The notes: generated from the sequence alone by a model not told the origin. DNA of 64,000 nucleotides from DATHKG01 sp035489435 (GCA_035489435.1 DATHKG010000111.1); one strand, 5' to 3'. Shown: positions 9,380 to 17,230, counted from the first letter of the stretch. Numbers and translations: made by a program.

Positions 9380-10378
9380 TCAACCAAAGACGTGTTGTAG
9401 TAATTGTTCATCTTTGATATCATATGCGCATTTAAAATGTCCCAACGGACAGGCTTCGCGTCCATGCAGTCCACAGGGGCGGCAAGCCAGGGGATAAGGA
9501 ACTTCAACAATATGCCTGTTATCTGATAATGGACCAAAGCCAAATGAAGGCAATGTTGAACAATAGATTGCCGTAACAGGTGCATTAACCGCGGAAGCAA
9601 AATGCATAGGTGCTGAGTCGTTCACATAATTCATCAGCGCATCTTTCATCAGTGCCGCTGACTGAAGAAAATTTAGCTGACCACAAAGATTGACAACGGA
9701 ACCCTGTGTACTTCTTGCGACTATTTTTTCCGCCCGTTCATGATCCGAAGGCGCACCTAATAAATAGATATTGTATTGAGGTGGCACTTCATTTACAAAA
9801 CTCAACCATTTATCTGCGGGGTATTGTTTGGTGAACCAAATGGATGAAGGTGAAACGGTGATGTATGGCCGCAGTTTGTATTGAGCTACCTTATTTACAT
9901 CTGATGATGTTGGGTATAGCACCGGTTTTTCGGGCAAATCATCGGTAAAAGAACTTATCAGCCTGGCATTCCGGTCAATCTCATGATGAATTTTGTCTTC
10001 ACTTCCAATAACATGACCGACTTTTTGGGTGAAAAACAAACTCAAAGGATTTTTATCGAACCCGATTTTTTCGCTTGCACCCGAGAAGGCTGTTAATATA
10101 CCGGTCGCGGCAAAACGCTGAACGTTTATGATCTTGTCGTATTGGTTTTTCCTGATTTTTCTCAGGAGTTTATAAAGATTGATGTTTTTGTTTGATTTTT
10201 TGTTCCAGATAAGCACTTCGCGGAGATAAGGATGACCTAAGAGTAAACCCTCATTGCCTTTTCTTAACAGGAAATCAATTTTTGCTTCCGGGTAATAGCG
10301 ATGGAGTTTTTCGATAAGGCCGGTTGCAAGCACAACGTCGCCGATAAAAGCCGTTTGTATGATAAGGATTTGCTGCAT
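9380..10378 (-). CDS. Glycosyltransferase family 9 (heptosyltransferase-like)
   Basis: A 332-residue protein of the ADP-heptose:LPS heptosyltransferase family. It starts LIIQTAFIGDVVLATGLIEKL, the GT-B N-terminal pattern with the GDV/ATG turn. The second half has ITVSPSSIWFTKQYPADKW, then VNLCGQLNFLQSAALMKDALMNYVNDSAPMHFA, the family's nucleotide-sugar-binding block ending in a D-S-A-P-M-H-like motif. It should act at the cytoplasmic face of the inner membrane in lipid A core or other surface glycan assembly. The acceptor sugar cannot be told from sequence. Confidence 0.85.
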   Translation of the reverse strand: MQQILIIQTAFIGDVVLATGLIEKLHRYYPEAKIDFLLRKGNEGLLLGHPYLREVLIWNKKSNKNINLYKLLRKIRKNQYDKIINVQRFAATGILTAFSGASEKIGFDKNPLSLFFTQKVGHVIGSEDKIHHEIDRNARLISSFTDDLPEKPVLYPTSSDVNKVAQYKLRPYITVSPSSIWFTKQYPADKWLSFVNEVPPQYNIYLLGAPSDHERAEKIVARSTQGSVVNLCGQLNFLQSAALMKDALMNYVNDSAPMHFASAVNAPVTAIYCSTLPSFGFGPLSDNRHIVEVPYPLACRPCGLHGREACPLGHFKCAYDIKDEQLLQHVFG

Positions 10379-10399
10379 GGAGGCGCAAAGTTATGAAAT

Positions 10400-10446
10400 G
10401 TAATGCGGATGAGAGTAACGCGGATGAGAAGTAATACGGATTAGAA
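10400..10446. repeat. 15-16-bp tandem repeat, three units
   Basis: Units at 10400, 10415 and 10431 follow GTAAYRCGGATKAGAA. They lie just upstream of the glycosyltransferase start. Confidence 0.7.
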
Positions 10447-10534
10447 GTACCGTGCAAAGTCAACCCCATAGTGCGGGGTTGGGATGCTTTATGTATTAAA
10501 CATTTTGTTGAAAACCCTTCAGTGGCAGGCACCT

Positions 10535-11104
10535 TTAATTCCTCAAAATAGTTGCACCATTTTTTTCATTCCATCGCACCACTGAAGAAGCTTGTTTTGG
10601 ACTGATATCATCCTGGCGATAGTTCACTATGTAGTCCACCCCGCTTTTTATCTCATCTGTAATTTCAGAAAAATTTGCCGGTGTTTTCTCACCAGCAATG
10701 TTTGCTGAGGTGGAAACAATCGGTTTGCGAAAACGTTTAATCAAATGGCGACAGAAATCTTCTTTAACAATACGAATTGCAATGGAACCATCACTGGCAA
10801 CCAGGTTTTCTGCCAGGCCAATCGCACCATCATATATAACGGTTGTTGGCTTAGTGACAGTATCGAGATAGTTGAATACAGCCAGATCAACATGGGCAAC
10901 ATACTGAATCAGGTCGCGATCATCTGCCAGCAATACGATCATGGATTTTGATTCTTCCCGGTTTTTCAGCTGAAAGATTTTTTTAACCGCTGAGGTGTTT
11001 GTAGCATCGCAGCCAATACCCCAGACGGTATCCGTCGGATAAAGTATGATCCCGCCGGCATGCAGCACCTTGAGGCAGATTTCCAGGTCGCTCGAAAAAT
11101 CCAT
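10535..11104 (-). CDS. YrdC/Sua5-family L-threonylcarbamoyladenylate synthase
   Basis: Makes threonylcarbamoyl-AMP for the t6A37 modification of ANN-decoding tRNAs. The protein shows GGIILYPTDTVWGIGCDA near the start, then KKIFQLKNREESKSMIVLLAD, TKPTTVIYDG and IVSTSANIAGEKTP, the YrdC-fold substrate site. I chose the internal ATG at 11104 (189 residues): the upstream ATG at 11155 adds 17 unconserved residues and leaves only 10 bp to divergent dapD. No C-terminal Sua5 domain is present, so it is the short TsaC/YrdC type. A YciO-type paralogue cannot be fully excluded. Confidence 0.88.
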   Translation of the reverse strand: MDFSSDLEICLKVLHAGGIILYPTDTVWGIGCDATNTSAVKKIFQLKNREESKSMIVLLADDRDLIQYVAHVDLAVFNYLDTVTKPTTVIYDGAIGLAENLVASDGSIAIRIVKEDFCRHLIKRFRKPIVSTSANIAGEKTPANFSEITDEIKSGVDYIVNYRQDDISPKQASSVVRWNEKNGATILRN

Positions 11105-11165
11105 TTTATCAATTTGTGGCCGCGAAGTTAGACCGACTTCTTTATGTTTGCACAAAATTTAATAA

Positions 11166-11978
11166 ATGGAATTGAAAACTTTGATAGCTGAAGCCTGGGC
11201 GAATCGTGATCTTTTGCAGGATGAAAAATACAAATCTGCCGTAAAATCTGTGATCGAGGAAGTTGATAAAGGACGCCTGCGTGTTGCCTCACCGGGCGCT
11301 GATGGCTGGCAGGTAAATGAGTGGGTTAAACAGGCGATACTTATGTATTTCGGAATCCAGACCATGCAGACCTGGACCATTCCCCCTTTTGAATTTTATG
11401 ATAAGATGTTGCTGAAGTCTGATTATAAGTCTTTAGGCGTTCGTGCAGTACCGCATGCAGTGGCAAGATATGGAGCGTTTGTTGGTAAAAACGTTGTGCT
11501 GATGCCTTCCTATGTTAACATTGGCGCTTATGTTGATGAAGGCTCTATGGTTGACACCTGGGCTACGGTTGGAAGTTGTGCACAGATCGGAAAAGGTGTG
11601 CATCTGAGCGGTGGAGTTGGTATCGGTGGTGTGCTGGAGCCTTTACAAGCCAGTCCTGTTATTATTGAAGATGGTTGTTTTATCGGCAGCCGCTGTATCG
11701 TGGTAGAAGGTGTTATCGTAGAAAAAGAAGCGGTGCTCGGTGCTAACGTTGTGCTCACAAAAAGCACAAAAATTATTGACGTAAGCGGCGATGAACCGGT
11801 TGAATATCGTGGTCGCGTACCGGCAAGAAGCGTTGTGATTCCAGGTACTTATGCCAAGAAATTTCCTGCAGGTGAATACCAGGTGCCATGTGCACTTATC
11901 ATTGGTCAGCGTAAACCAAGTACAGATCTTAAGACAAGTCTGAATGATGCGTTGAGAGATTTTAATGTAAGTGCTTAA
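11166..11978 (+). CDS. dapD: Tetrahydrodipicolinate N-succinyltransferase
   Basis: Transfers succinyl from succinyl-CoA to tetrahydrodipicolinate in the succinylase branch of lysine/meso-DAP synthesis. The 270-residue length is standard. An N-terminal helical domain is followed by VRAVPHAVARYGAFVGKNVVLMPSYVNIGAYVDEGSMVDTWATVGSCAQIGK, the start of the left-handed beta-helix of hexapeptide repeats (about 95-230), with GGVGIGGVLEPLQASPVIIEDGCFIGSR in the core. The DMT transporter gene follows after 6 bp and may be cotranscribed. Confidence 0.97.
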   Translation: MELKTLIAEAWANRDLLQDEKYKSAVKSVIEEVDKGRLRVASPGADGWQVNEWVKQAILMYFGIQTMQTWTIPPFEFYDKMLLKSDYKSLGVRAVPHAVARYGAFVGKNVVLMPSYVNIGAYVDEGSMVDTWATVGSCAQIGKGVHLSGGVGIGGVLEPLQASPVIIEDGCFIGSRCIVVEGVIVEKEAVLGANVVLTKSTKIIDVSGDEPVEYRGRVPARSVVIPGTYAKKFPAGEYQVPCALIIGQRKPSTDLKTSLNDALRDFNVSA

Positions 11979-11984
11979 ATTCTC

Positions 11985-13064
11985 ATGACAACCCGAGCGG
12001 ACGAAAACGATATCACGCACGATGATAATCAGCCAGCGCCTTCAGGGGTGCCGGCTGCAGCGTCCGTGTTCCCGGATGCCCCGGCCTTACCACTGGTTGA
12101 AGAAATAAATTCAAAACCAAATCCGGTAATCACCCGAAACAATACGGTTACGCTGGCAGGGTTTCTCATAACTTTTTTTGGTTCGATTCTTTTTTCAACA
12201 AAAGCAATCATCGTAAAAAAGGCTTTTGCAGACACACCTATGGATGCGCTTAGCCTGCTTGCTCTGCGTATGTTGTTTTCGTTGCCGTTTTTTATAGGCG
12301 CTGCCATTTTAACGAGTAGTAACAAGTTAAATGTCAGGCTGACTGGCCGGCAATGGCTGACAGTTATTGTGCTTGGCCTCTTTGGCTATTATCTCAGTAG
12401 CCTGTTTGATTTTATTGGTCTGCAATATATCTCCGCTGGTCTTGAGCGGTTGATCCTGTTTTTGTATCCGAGTTTCGCGGTTTTGATCAACACATTTTTC
12501 TTTAAGCAAAAGATCAGTCACATCCAGATTGCCGCGCTTACCCTTACCTATGTGGGTATAGCGATTGCTTATTTCGGAGAGATGAAGTTTGAATCCGGTA
12601 ATCCAAACTTTATTTTAGGAAGCCTGCTCATTTTTCTTTGTGCGATCACCTACTCTATCTATATCGCCGGCAGCGGTAGAATCATCCCTGTTATAGGGGG
12701 AACGAAGTTCACAGCATTCGCAATGCTGGCATCTACAACAGGAATCTTTATTCATTTTTTGCTTCGCGGAAATTACCAGCAATTAAATGGCGGTACTGAT
12801 TTCTGGATTTACGGTATTATGCTTGCCTTACTTGCAACAGTGATACCATCTTTTATGATTTCAAATGGGATGAAAAGAATAGGCTCAAACAATGTAGCCA
12901 TTATTTCGAGCATAGGTCCGGTTTCCACCATCATCCAGGCCCATTTTATTCTCGGCGAAAGGATTATTGCGGCGCAAGTATTCGGGACGGCATTAGTTAT
13001 TGGTGGGATTTTATTGACGGGCTGGAAAAAGAAACCTGAAAATGAGGTTGAAGCCACATCATAG
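11985..13064 (+). CDS. EamA/DMT-family transporter
   Basis: A 359-residue membrane protein with a polar 45-residue N-terminal extension followed by about ten hydrophobic segments in two EamA-like halves. The first half shows ALSLLALRMLFSLPFF and FDFIGLQYISAGLERLILFLYPSF; the second shows VAIISSIGPVSTIIQAHFILGERI, a conserved DMT hairpin. Family members export or import small metabolites. The substrate is unknown; the 6-bp spacing from dapD suggests cotranscription, not a transported lysine intermediate. Start as given; a later start would trim only the polar tail. Confidence 0.85.
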   Translation: MTTRADENDITHDDNQPAPSGVPAAASVFPDAPALPLVEEINSKPNPVITRNNTVTLAGFLITFFGSILFSTKAIIVKKAFADTPMDALSLLALRMLFSLPFFIGAAILTSSNKLNVRLTGRQWLTVIVLGLFGYYLSSLFDFIGLQYISAGLERLILFLYPSFAVLINTFFFKQKISHIQIAALTLTYVGIAIAYFGEMKFESGNPNFILGSLLIFLCAITYSIYIAGSGRIIPVIGGTKFTAFAMLASTTGIFIHFLLRGNYQQLNGGTDFWIYGIMLALLATVIPSFMISNGMKRIGSNNVAIISSIGPVSTIIQAHFILGERIIAAQVFGTALVIGGILLTGWKKKPENEVEATS

Positions 13065-13092
13065 GCTGGTAGGAAAATTATAGGCTGGAAAG

Positions 13093-13155
13093 AAAAAAGA
13101 GTGAGCTGGCTGTAAAAAAGAGTAAGTCTGAAGCCAAAAAGAGTAAGTCGGCTGC
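13093..13155. repeat. 20-22-bp degenerate tandem repeat, three units
   Basis: Units start at 13093, 13114 and 13136, each an A-run followed by GAGTRAGYC and a GC-containing tail. They lie just downstream of the transporter stop codon. Confidence 0.6.
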
Positions 13156-13203
13156 AAAAAATCCTAAGAAAATCAGCGAATTAGAAATAATTCCTTGCAG
13201 AGA

Positions 13204-13236
13204 TTTGGGACTACTTTTTAAACTTCCCTATATTTG
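13204..13236 (+). promoter_or_regulatory. Bacteroidota-type promoter of the tRNA-Leu gene
   Basis: TTTG at 13204-13207 and TATATTTG at 13229-13236 match the Bacteroidota -33 (TTTG) and -7 (TAnnTTTG) elements, with 21 bp between them. This predicts transcription from about 13243, some 30 bases before the mature tRNA. Confidence 0.75.
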
Positions 13237-13273
13237 CACCCCTGAATAGATTTTTTGAAAATCTATAATAGAT

Positions 13274-13357
13274 GCCCAGGTGGCGAAATTGGTAGACGCA
13301 CTGTGTTCAGGTCGCAGCGTTCGCAAGGATGTGCTGGTTCGAATCCAGTCCTGGGCA
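13274..13357 (+). tRNA. tRNA-Leu (anticodon CAG)
   Basis: An 84-nt class II tRNA. The acceptor stem GCCCAGG (13274-13280) pairs with CCTGGGC (13350-13356), discriminator A at 13357. The D-arm GGCGAAATTGGTAGACGC, the anticodon loop TTCAGGT with anticodon CAG, a long variable arm and the T-loop GGTTCGAATCC are all present. CCA is not encoded. Confidence 0.95.
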
Positions 13358-13366
13358 CGTATAAGT

Positions 13367-13398
13367 CTTGTAGGTCATTGATTTACAAGGCTTTTTTT
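13367..13398 (+). terminator. Terminator after tRNA-Leu
   Basis: CTTGTA (13367-13372) pairs with TACAAG (13384-13389), followed by GC and a run of seven T. Confidence 0.65.
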
Positions 13399-13518
13399 AT
13401 GCCCTGATGTCGTTAATTCCCGCTTTTTTTCGCTTTCTACCACTCAAAACGACACATAAATGACACATTACCCAAAATTGGCTACCGTCATGCATCAAAT
13501 AAGTTTACGATTCTGCCA

Positions 13519-14019
13519 CTAGTCCAAATAATTCATGCGCCTGATAATTTCTAAGGATAGATCATGATATGAAGCCTTATAAACTTCGATGGTATAGTGC
13601 TTTGCAATAACTTCCATCAATTGGTCTTTAAATAAAAGAACATAATGGTTTAATTGTTTCCATCTAAAGGGATTGTAACTGGGATGTATCTTATGTATTG
13701 ACTTCAGTTCTTCAACCCAATTTGAATTTTCAATTATATGAGCCCACTCATCTAAGCCACATTTGTAAAGTGGAAGTCCGGGGAAAACTTCGTCATTCGC
13801 AATGCCGAATTTGAAGGTGTATCCGTCAAATTCTGTTAGAGCAAGTAGCTCAGAATTTTCTTCGCTCTTTCCTATAGTCTTAACGTTTCTAACAGAGTCT
13901 TTGTCCCAATCGGCAACGGTGTATATCAGATAAACTTTATGCCCGTTTGAGAATACCTGAGGCATTGGAGTGCCTCCGTCCCATTTTGGTGTCCAGTCAA
14001 TTTTTCTTACTATTTCCAT
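13519..14019 (-). CDS. Unrecognised protein, last gene of the cassette-like array
   Basis: A 166-residue soluble protein without signal peptide, rich in Trp, Tyr and charged residues (MEIVRKIDWTPKWDGGTPMPQ at the start). I do not recognise a family. It reads on the minus strand like the four genes above it and is the member closest to tRNA-Leu. Half of an array palindrome lies about 90 bp upstream (14109-14130). Function is unknown; such genes are typical cargo of integron cassettes. Confidence 0.65.
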   Translation of the reverse strand: MEIVRKIDWTPKWDGGTPMPQVFSNGHKVYLIYTVADWDKDSVRNVKTIGKSEENSELLALTEFDGYTFKFGIANDEVFPGLPLYKCGLDEWAHIIENSNWVEELKSIHKIHPSYNPFRWKQLNHYVLLFKDQLMEVIAKHYTIEVYKASYHDLSLEIIRRMNYLD

Positions 14020-14108
14020 TTGAGTAAAGGTATGAATTTAGGTTTCTCGTCCACGTGAAAGGATTGGTTAAGAAGAACACCTTCCATTTTTGTTCACAAA
14101 ATATAGGC

Positions 14109-14130
14109 TGCCCACTTTTGCGAAGCAGGT
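14109..14130 (-). repeat. Half of an attC-like palindrome (E1)
   Basis: GCCCACTTTTGCGAAGCAGG matches the right arm shared by the elements at 15671 and 16258 (GCCCRCTTTTGCCAAGC). The matching left arm is not recognisable, so the element looks eroded. Confidence 0.5.
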
Positions 14131-14250
14131 CCACTGCTGGAACCTTTTATTAAGCGAATTTCTCCAAGGCTTATTAGCATTTTCAAGGATTTAGTTTTTA
14201 CAATAGTGCGGTTACCGGACGCTGCTCGGGGCAGCATTTCACAGGGAAAA

Positions 14251-15441
14251 CTACTTGCAACAATCCTTAAACCAGTGATGGCTTATTTCATAAAGCCTGT
14301 ATCCTTTTTTGGTCTCAATAAAATCAAAATATATTGTTGGAGGGTTAGTATTTTTAGTACTGCGTGTTACCAACATCTCTCTTAACCTGTAACTGTCTCC
14401 TACCATCATGATTTCTTTTTTGACCTGAGAGGTTAGGAGATTAAAAAATTCTACCTCTGTGTAGGTATATTCAAGTTTGGTACTGTCAACAATTCTTTTC
14501 CTTACCTCATCGTCAATCACTTGGTTAAAACATTTATCAATAAACGCATCTGAAGGAAGCAATTGGCCGCATATATACAATGTGTCCAATGCAATTTTCC
14601 TAAAGTTCTTTAGTCCAGGTTCTTTTAGAGATGCAACGAAGTCTTTCCAGAATGCAAGGAATTTCAAATCGTCTGCACTTGGCGGTGTTTTGCCCGGTTC
14701 TGGTTGCCATGCCTCTACCATATCTTCTTCGTGTTCAGCAGTTGCTTCAAACAATCCTCTTATTGTGAGAATCCCAGTTCTTTTTAAAGTAACTAAATCG
14801 TCAACATAGTTACCATAAACAGCAAATGCACTGTCACCAACAGTTTTGAAGTATGGTTTTGGATATGAACACTCAAGTTTTCGTCCTTCCTTGTCTACCA
14901 TTTTAGTTGGAAACGAAATTTTCTCAGCAAATTCAATTTTCACAGGTTTTATTTTCGTGTGTTTATTGTAGGCATGCTCATAGTCGTCTACTGCATACGT
15001 TCCGGCCCAACGTCCATCATTGGTTTTGTAAACATCGTTGAACATGTATTTTTGGTGATAATAAGTCCCGCTGTCCGCTGAAACATAAAGGAGAACATTT
15101 TTGAATTTTGAAAAAGGAGGTGTGCCATAGTGGTCGTAGCTAACAAACTCAATTGTGTCTTGTGGGAAATTGCCATATACTTTTTCGAGAATCAAATATT
15201 TTGCTTTGAAACCATTGTCCATAGAGCCTCGCTTATGCGGTAGTGGGTCAACTGATATTTTTTCTCCCACGAAAGCAAATAATCGTGTGGTGTCGTTTAC
15301 GCCATAATTAGTTACAAAGCTTCTGGGTGTGTCAACTAATGCTGGCGTTGTTTTGATGTTAACCGTATCAGCGGTTTGACTGCTACAACCTAAAAGTAGT
15401 GTCACTATAAGAACTGATATCGCCTGAAGAAGGGTTGTCAT
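14251..15441 (-). CDS. Unrecognised lipoprotein A of the cassette-like array
   Basis: The ATG at 15441 gives a 396-residue protein with a lipoprotein signal (MTTLLQAISVLIVTLLLGCSSQ); the upstream in-frame ATG at 15492 would read through the neighbouring repeat and was rejected. Residues after the lipobox include RLFAFVGEKISVDPLP, shared with the truncated gene directly upstream. The rest is polar with no family I recognise. It starts 15 bp from the GTTAG core of the preceding palindrome, as integron cassette genes usually do. Cell-envelope location is likely, function unknown. Confidence 0.7.
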   Translation of the reverse strand: MTTLLQAISVLIVTLLLGCSSQTADTVNIKTTPALVDTPRSFVTNYGVNDTTRLFAFVGEKISVDPLPHKRGSMDNGFKAKYLILEKVYGNFPQDTIEFVSYDHYGTPPFSKFKNVLLYVSADSGTYYHQKYMFNDVYKTNDGRWAGTYAVDDYEHAYNKHTKIKPVKIEFAEKISFPTKMVDKEGRKLECSYPKPYFKTVGDSAFAVYGNYVDDLVTLKRTGILTIRGLFEATAEHEEDMVEAWQPEPGKTPPSADDLKFLAFWKDFVASLKEPGLKNFRKIALDTLYICGQLLPSDAFIDKCFNQVIDDEVRKRIVDSTKLEYTYTEVEFFNLLTSQVKKEIMMVGDSYRLREMLVTRSTKNTNPPTIYFDFIETKKGYRLYEISHHWFKDCCK

Positions 15442-15444
15442 AAT

Positions 15445-15480
15445 GTTGCCACTAACGCGGAAATATTGCCGAAGGTGGTG
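15445..15480 (-). repeat. attC-like half-site (E2)
   Basis: On the plus strand TTGCCACTAACGCGGAAATA and GCCGAAGGTGG match the left arms of the elements at 15671, 16258 and 16849. Read on the minus strand it ends CGCGTTAGTGGC. The partner arm is missing, replaced by the end of the truncated gene. Confidence 0.55.
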
Positions 15481-15664
15481 AATCCTCTTCATAAGGAAGT
15501 TCCGTTACTTCATTCTTTTCTCCTACAAATGCAAATAATCTGTTCTCACGCTCAGCCTTGAATGTTTTGTCCTTAGGTATAATAGGCAGATACTTTTTGT
15601 TATGTACCACACAACTTGCAAATAGCAATAATAACAAAGTAAATATGTAATTGCGAGGTATCAT
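15452..15664 (-). pseudogene. Truncated copy of lipoprotein A
   Basis: Seventy residues: a lipoprotein signal (MIPRNYIFTLLLLLFASCVV) and then RENRLFAFVGEKNEVTELPY, which parallels RLFAFVGEKISVDPLP in lipoprotein A. After that the frame runs straight into the palindromic element E2, and its stop codon TAG (15454-15452) is part of the GTTAG core itself. The simplest reading is a deletion that removed most of an A-like gene together with half of its attC-like site. It may still be translated as a short lipoprotein. Confidence 0.65.
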
Positions 15665-15670
15665 GATGTT

Positions 15671-15756
15671 GCCGCTAACGTGGAAGTATCGGCGAAGGCG
15701 GGCACAGCTGGGTGTTGTGGATTACATGCAACTGGATGCCCGCTTTTGCCAAGCAT
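15671..15756 (-). repeat. attC-like palindrome (E3)
   Basis: The left arm (CGCTAACGTGG, then GGCGAAGGCGGGC) and right arm (GCCCGCTTTTGCCAAGC) fold with a loop of about 34 bases. On the minus strand the element ends CACGTTAGCGGC, 15 bp before the ATG of the next gene. The outer end of the right arm is degenerate. Confidence 0.65.
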
Positions 15757-15806
15757 CTATGAGCAGTGCGTCAAGTTTTTAACAGTTCAGAAATCAGAGA
15801 ATATTC

Positions 15807-16242
15807 TTAGTCATTTAATTGAAAATTAGCCTTCCGATATGTCCATTTTGTTGACCCTTTACTTACAACGATTCCTTGGTTCTTATAGCGAAACGGTATA
15901 AACAGTATAATAAAATCAACCACTGGAATATAGGAATCAGGAAGATCGCCACTCTCCAACCCTGAATAAAGGTTGAATCTACAGTTCAGTGCGTCACCAG
16001 CGCGCCATGACTGCTTTACAAAAGAGTAGACATAATAGCGTTCGCAAAGTGCATCTTCTTTGGTGACTGTCACCCGGTCAATAACAGGTATTGCAAAGGC
16101 AAGCAACATAATAATGCTTAAGTAAACTCCCATCATCTGACTATATACAACAGAAATTGAAAGCCAGAGAGAGAGAGAGCACAACGAACACTGTTCGGAG
16201 GAGCATTAATTTAACTGTCACATTCCTTGTAAATTTATTCAT
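15807..16242 (-). pseudogene. Membrane-protein gene broken at an (AG)7 tract; possibly phase-variable
   Basis: An ATG at 16242, 25 bp from the core of palindrome E4, opens MNKFTRNVTVKLMLLRTVFVV, then runs into a CT-dinucleotide tract (16179-16166) and stops soon after. The +2 frame after the tract continues WLSISVVYSQMMGVYLSIIM and through to a stop at 15807. Adding one AG unit makes a single frame of about 145 residues with two N-terminal membrane segments. This could be a phase-variable gene, a mutation, or a sequencing error. The soluble part is unrecognised. Confidence 0.55.
16166..16179. repeat. (AG)7 dinucleotide tract
   Basis: Seven perfect AG units lie in the 5' part of the gene at 15807-16242, at the point where the reading frame breaks. 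Gain of one unit would restore the full-length frame. Confidence 0.85.
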
Positions 16243-16257
16243 AGGCGTTTGCAGCAT

Positions 16258-16352
16258 TGCCCACAACGTGGCAGTATTGGCGAAGGCGGGTGAACCTGGT
16301 ATTGTGTTGGCCATGGTATCGCCGCCCACTTTTGCCAAGCCATGTTAGCGGC
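16258..16352 (-). repeat. attC-like palindrome (E4)
   Basis: The left arm (CACAACGTGGC, then GGCGAAGGCGGG) and right arm (CCGCCCACTTTTGCC, then GCCATGTTAGCGGC) pair around a loop of about 35 bases. Both outer AAC and GTT cores are present. Confidence 0.7.
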
Positions 16353-16536
16353 TGAACGGACGCCTCAATAGGTCAACACATTAGAACGACTGGCCCTGCA
16401 TGTCTTTCCTCCTGTAGGCAATTGGGCTTCCAGTTTAAATAAGTTTTATGTCGTTATGGCCTGTCACATTTTTTCAAAAATTGTCAAAATTGTTGCACAT
16501 TCTGCGCTTACCATACCAAAATGACGCGCCATTTTA

Positions 16537-16824
16537 TTAGCCCGCAAAGAACATAAACATCCAAAAAAGTAATACAATGCTATGCGCCAGTATGATTCTG
16601 TCGAACTTTTGAGCCTTGGCCGACTCGACAAGATCAATAATTAGCCATATGATATTTAATAGCGGCAAGAGGAATAACATTAACAACCCGAGTCCTGGAG
16701 TGCAGGGGCCAGATGGGGAAGACAAGTTCGTCAGCCAAGCGGTTACAAAAAAAACGATGTAAATCATACCAGCGACAAAAGCACGTCGCCATACTCCCAT
16801 ATTTCGCAATAATATATTAATCAT
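16537..16824 (-). CDS. Small unrecognised membrane protein of the cassette-like array
   Basis: The ATG at 16824 gives 95 residues starting MINILLRNMGVWRRAFVAGM, with about three hydrophobic segments: near residues 15-33, 42-62 (LLMLFLLPLLNIIWLIIDLV) and 77-94. A longer frame from 17001 exists but would translate the palindrome E5, so it was rejected. The start lies 33 bp from the E5 core. The LFLLPLLNIIWLI stretch resembles small DUF-type membrane proteins, but I assign no family. Inner-membrane location is expected. Confidence 0.6.
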   Translation of the reverse strand: MINILLRNMGVWRRAFVAGMIYIVFFVTAWLTNLSSPSGPCTPGLGLLMLFLLPLLNIIWLIIDLVESAKAQKFDRIILAHSIVLLFWMFMFFAG

Positions 16825-16848
16825 GTTTGGTTGTTGGTTTCTAGTTTG

Positions 16849-16944
16849 GCAGCTAACGTTCGGGGTATTGCCGAAGGCGGCCCTAAAGTAACTTGTAAAA
16901 TCAAGAATGTCAATGGCCGCTTTTGGCAATACCCCTGTTAGCCG
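16849..16944 (-). repeat. attC-like palindrome (E5), best conserved
   Basis: GGGGTATTGCCGAAGGCGGC (from 16862) and GCCGCTTTTGGCAATACCCC (to 16935) pair with two mismatches, flanked by AGCTAACG on the left and TGTTAGCC on the right; the loop is about 33 bases. On the minus strand it ends CGAACGTTAGCTGCC, close to the classical attC core consensus. Confidence 0.75.
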
Positions 16945-16981
16945 ACGTTGCCGATGATCAGCAACAGCTAAGCAGTTGTGA

Positions 16982-17028
16982 AGGAAAAATAATTTCATCA
17001 ATGGCCGATTGATGATGTTATTTTTCCT
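16982..17028. repeat. Long near-perfect hairpin in a gene-less cassette
   Basis: AGGAAAAATAA (16982-16992) pairs with TTATTTTTCCT (17018-17028), and TCATCAAT (16995-17002) with ATTGATGA (17008-17015), around a 5-base loop with a small 2x2 interior bulge. It could be a bidirectional terminator. Confidence 0.7.
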
Positions 17029-17150
17029 GGCCAGGAAGGACCAATACGGTCCTACTTAATTAATCTTTGTCGTTGGGTTGAATACGGTGAAAATACCAGG
17101 AGTTCATGATATTAATACGTCCCCGGATCACCAACATTTAAAATTTTACC

Positions 17151-17230
17151 CGCTAACTTCGCTGGGTGAGCCGGGCGCTTCGGCTTTCGCAAACAAGCTT
17201 ACCTCGCCGAAGCGCCCGGCTCACCTAGCA
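17151..17230 (-). repeat. attC-like palindrome (E6), GC-rich variant
   Basis: Arms of 24 bp at 17161-17184 and 17206-17229 are inverted copies with one mismatch (cores GGTGAGCCGGGCGCTTCGGC). On the minus strand the element ends GCGAAGTTAGCGGG, sharing the GTTAGC core with E3-E5; the opposite end has CTAG instead of GTTAG. The stem sequence differs from the other elements. Confidence 0.6.

Noticed and set aside
13367..13518. An attachment-site duplicate of the tRNA-Leu 3' end
   Set aside because: I looked for a second copy of the T-loop/acceptor sequence across the array up to 17.8 kb and found none; the tRNA neighbourhood alone does not prove integration.
16141..16338. A 65-codon frame starting at 16338
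   Set aside because: It begins inside palindrome E4; only the part from the ATG at 16242 belongs to the broken cassette gene.
16537..17001. A 154-codon frame on the minus strand starting at 17001
   Set aside because: Its first 59 codons translate the long hairpin and palindrome E5; the ATG at 16824, 33 bp after the GTT core, gives a natural membrane protein.
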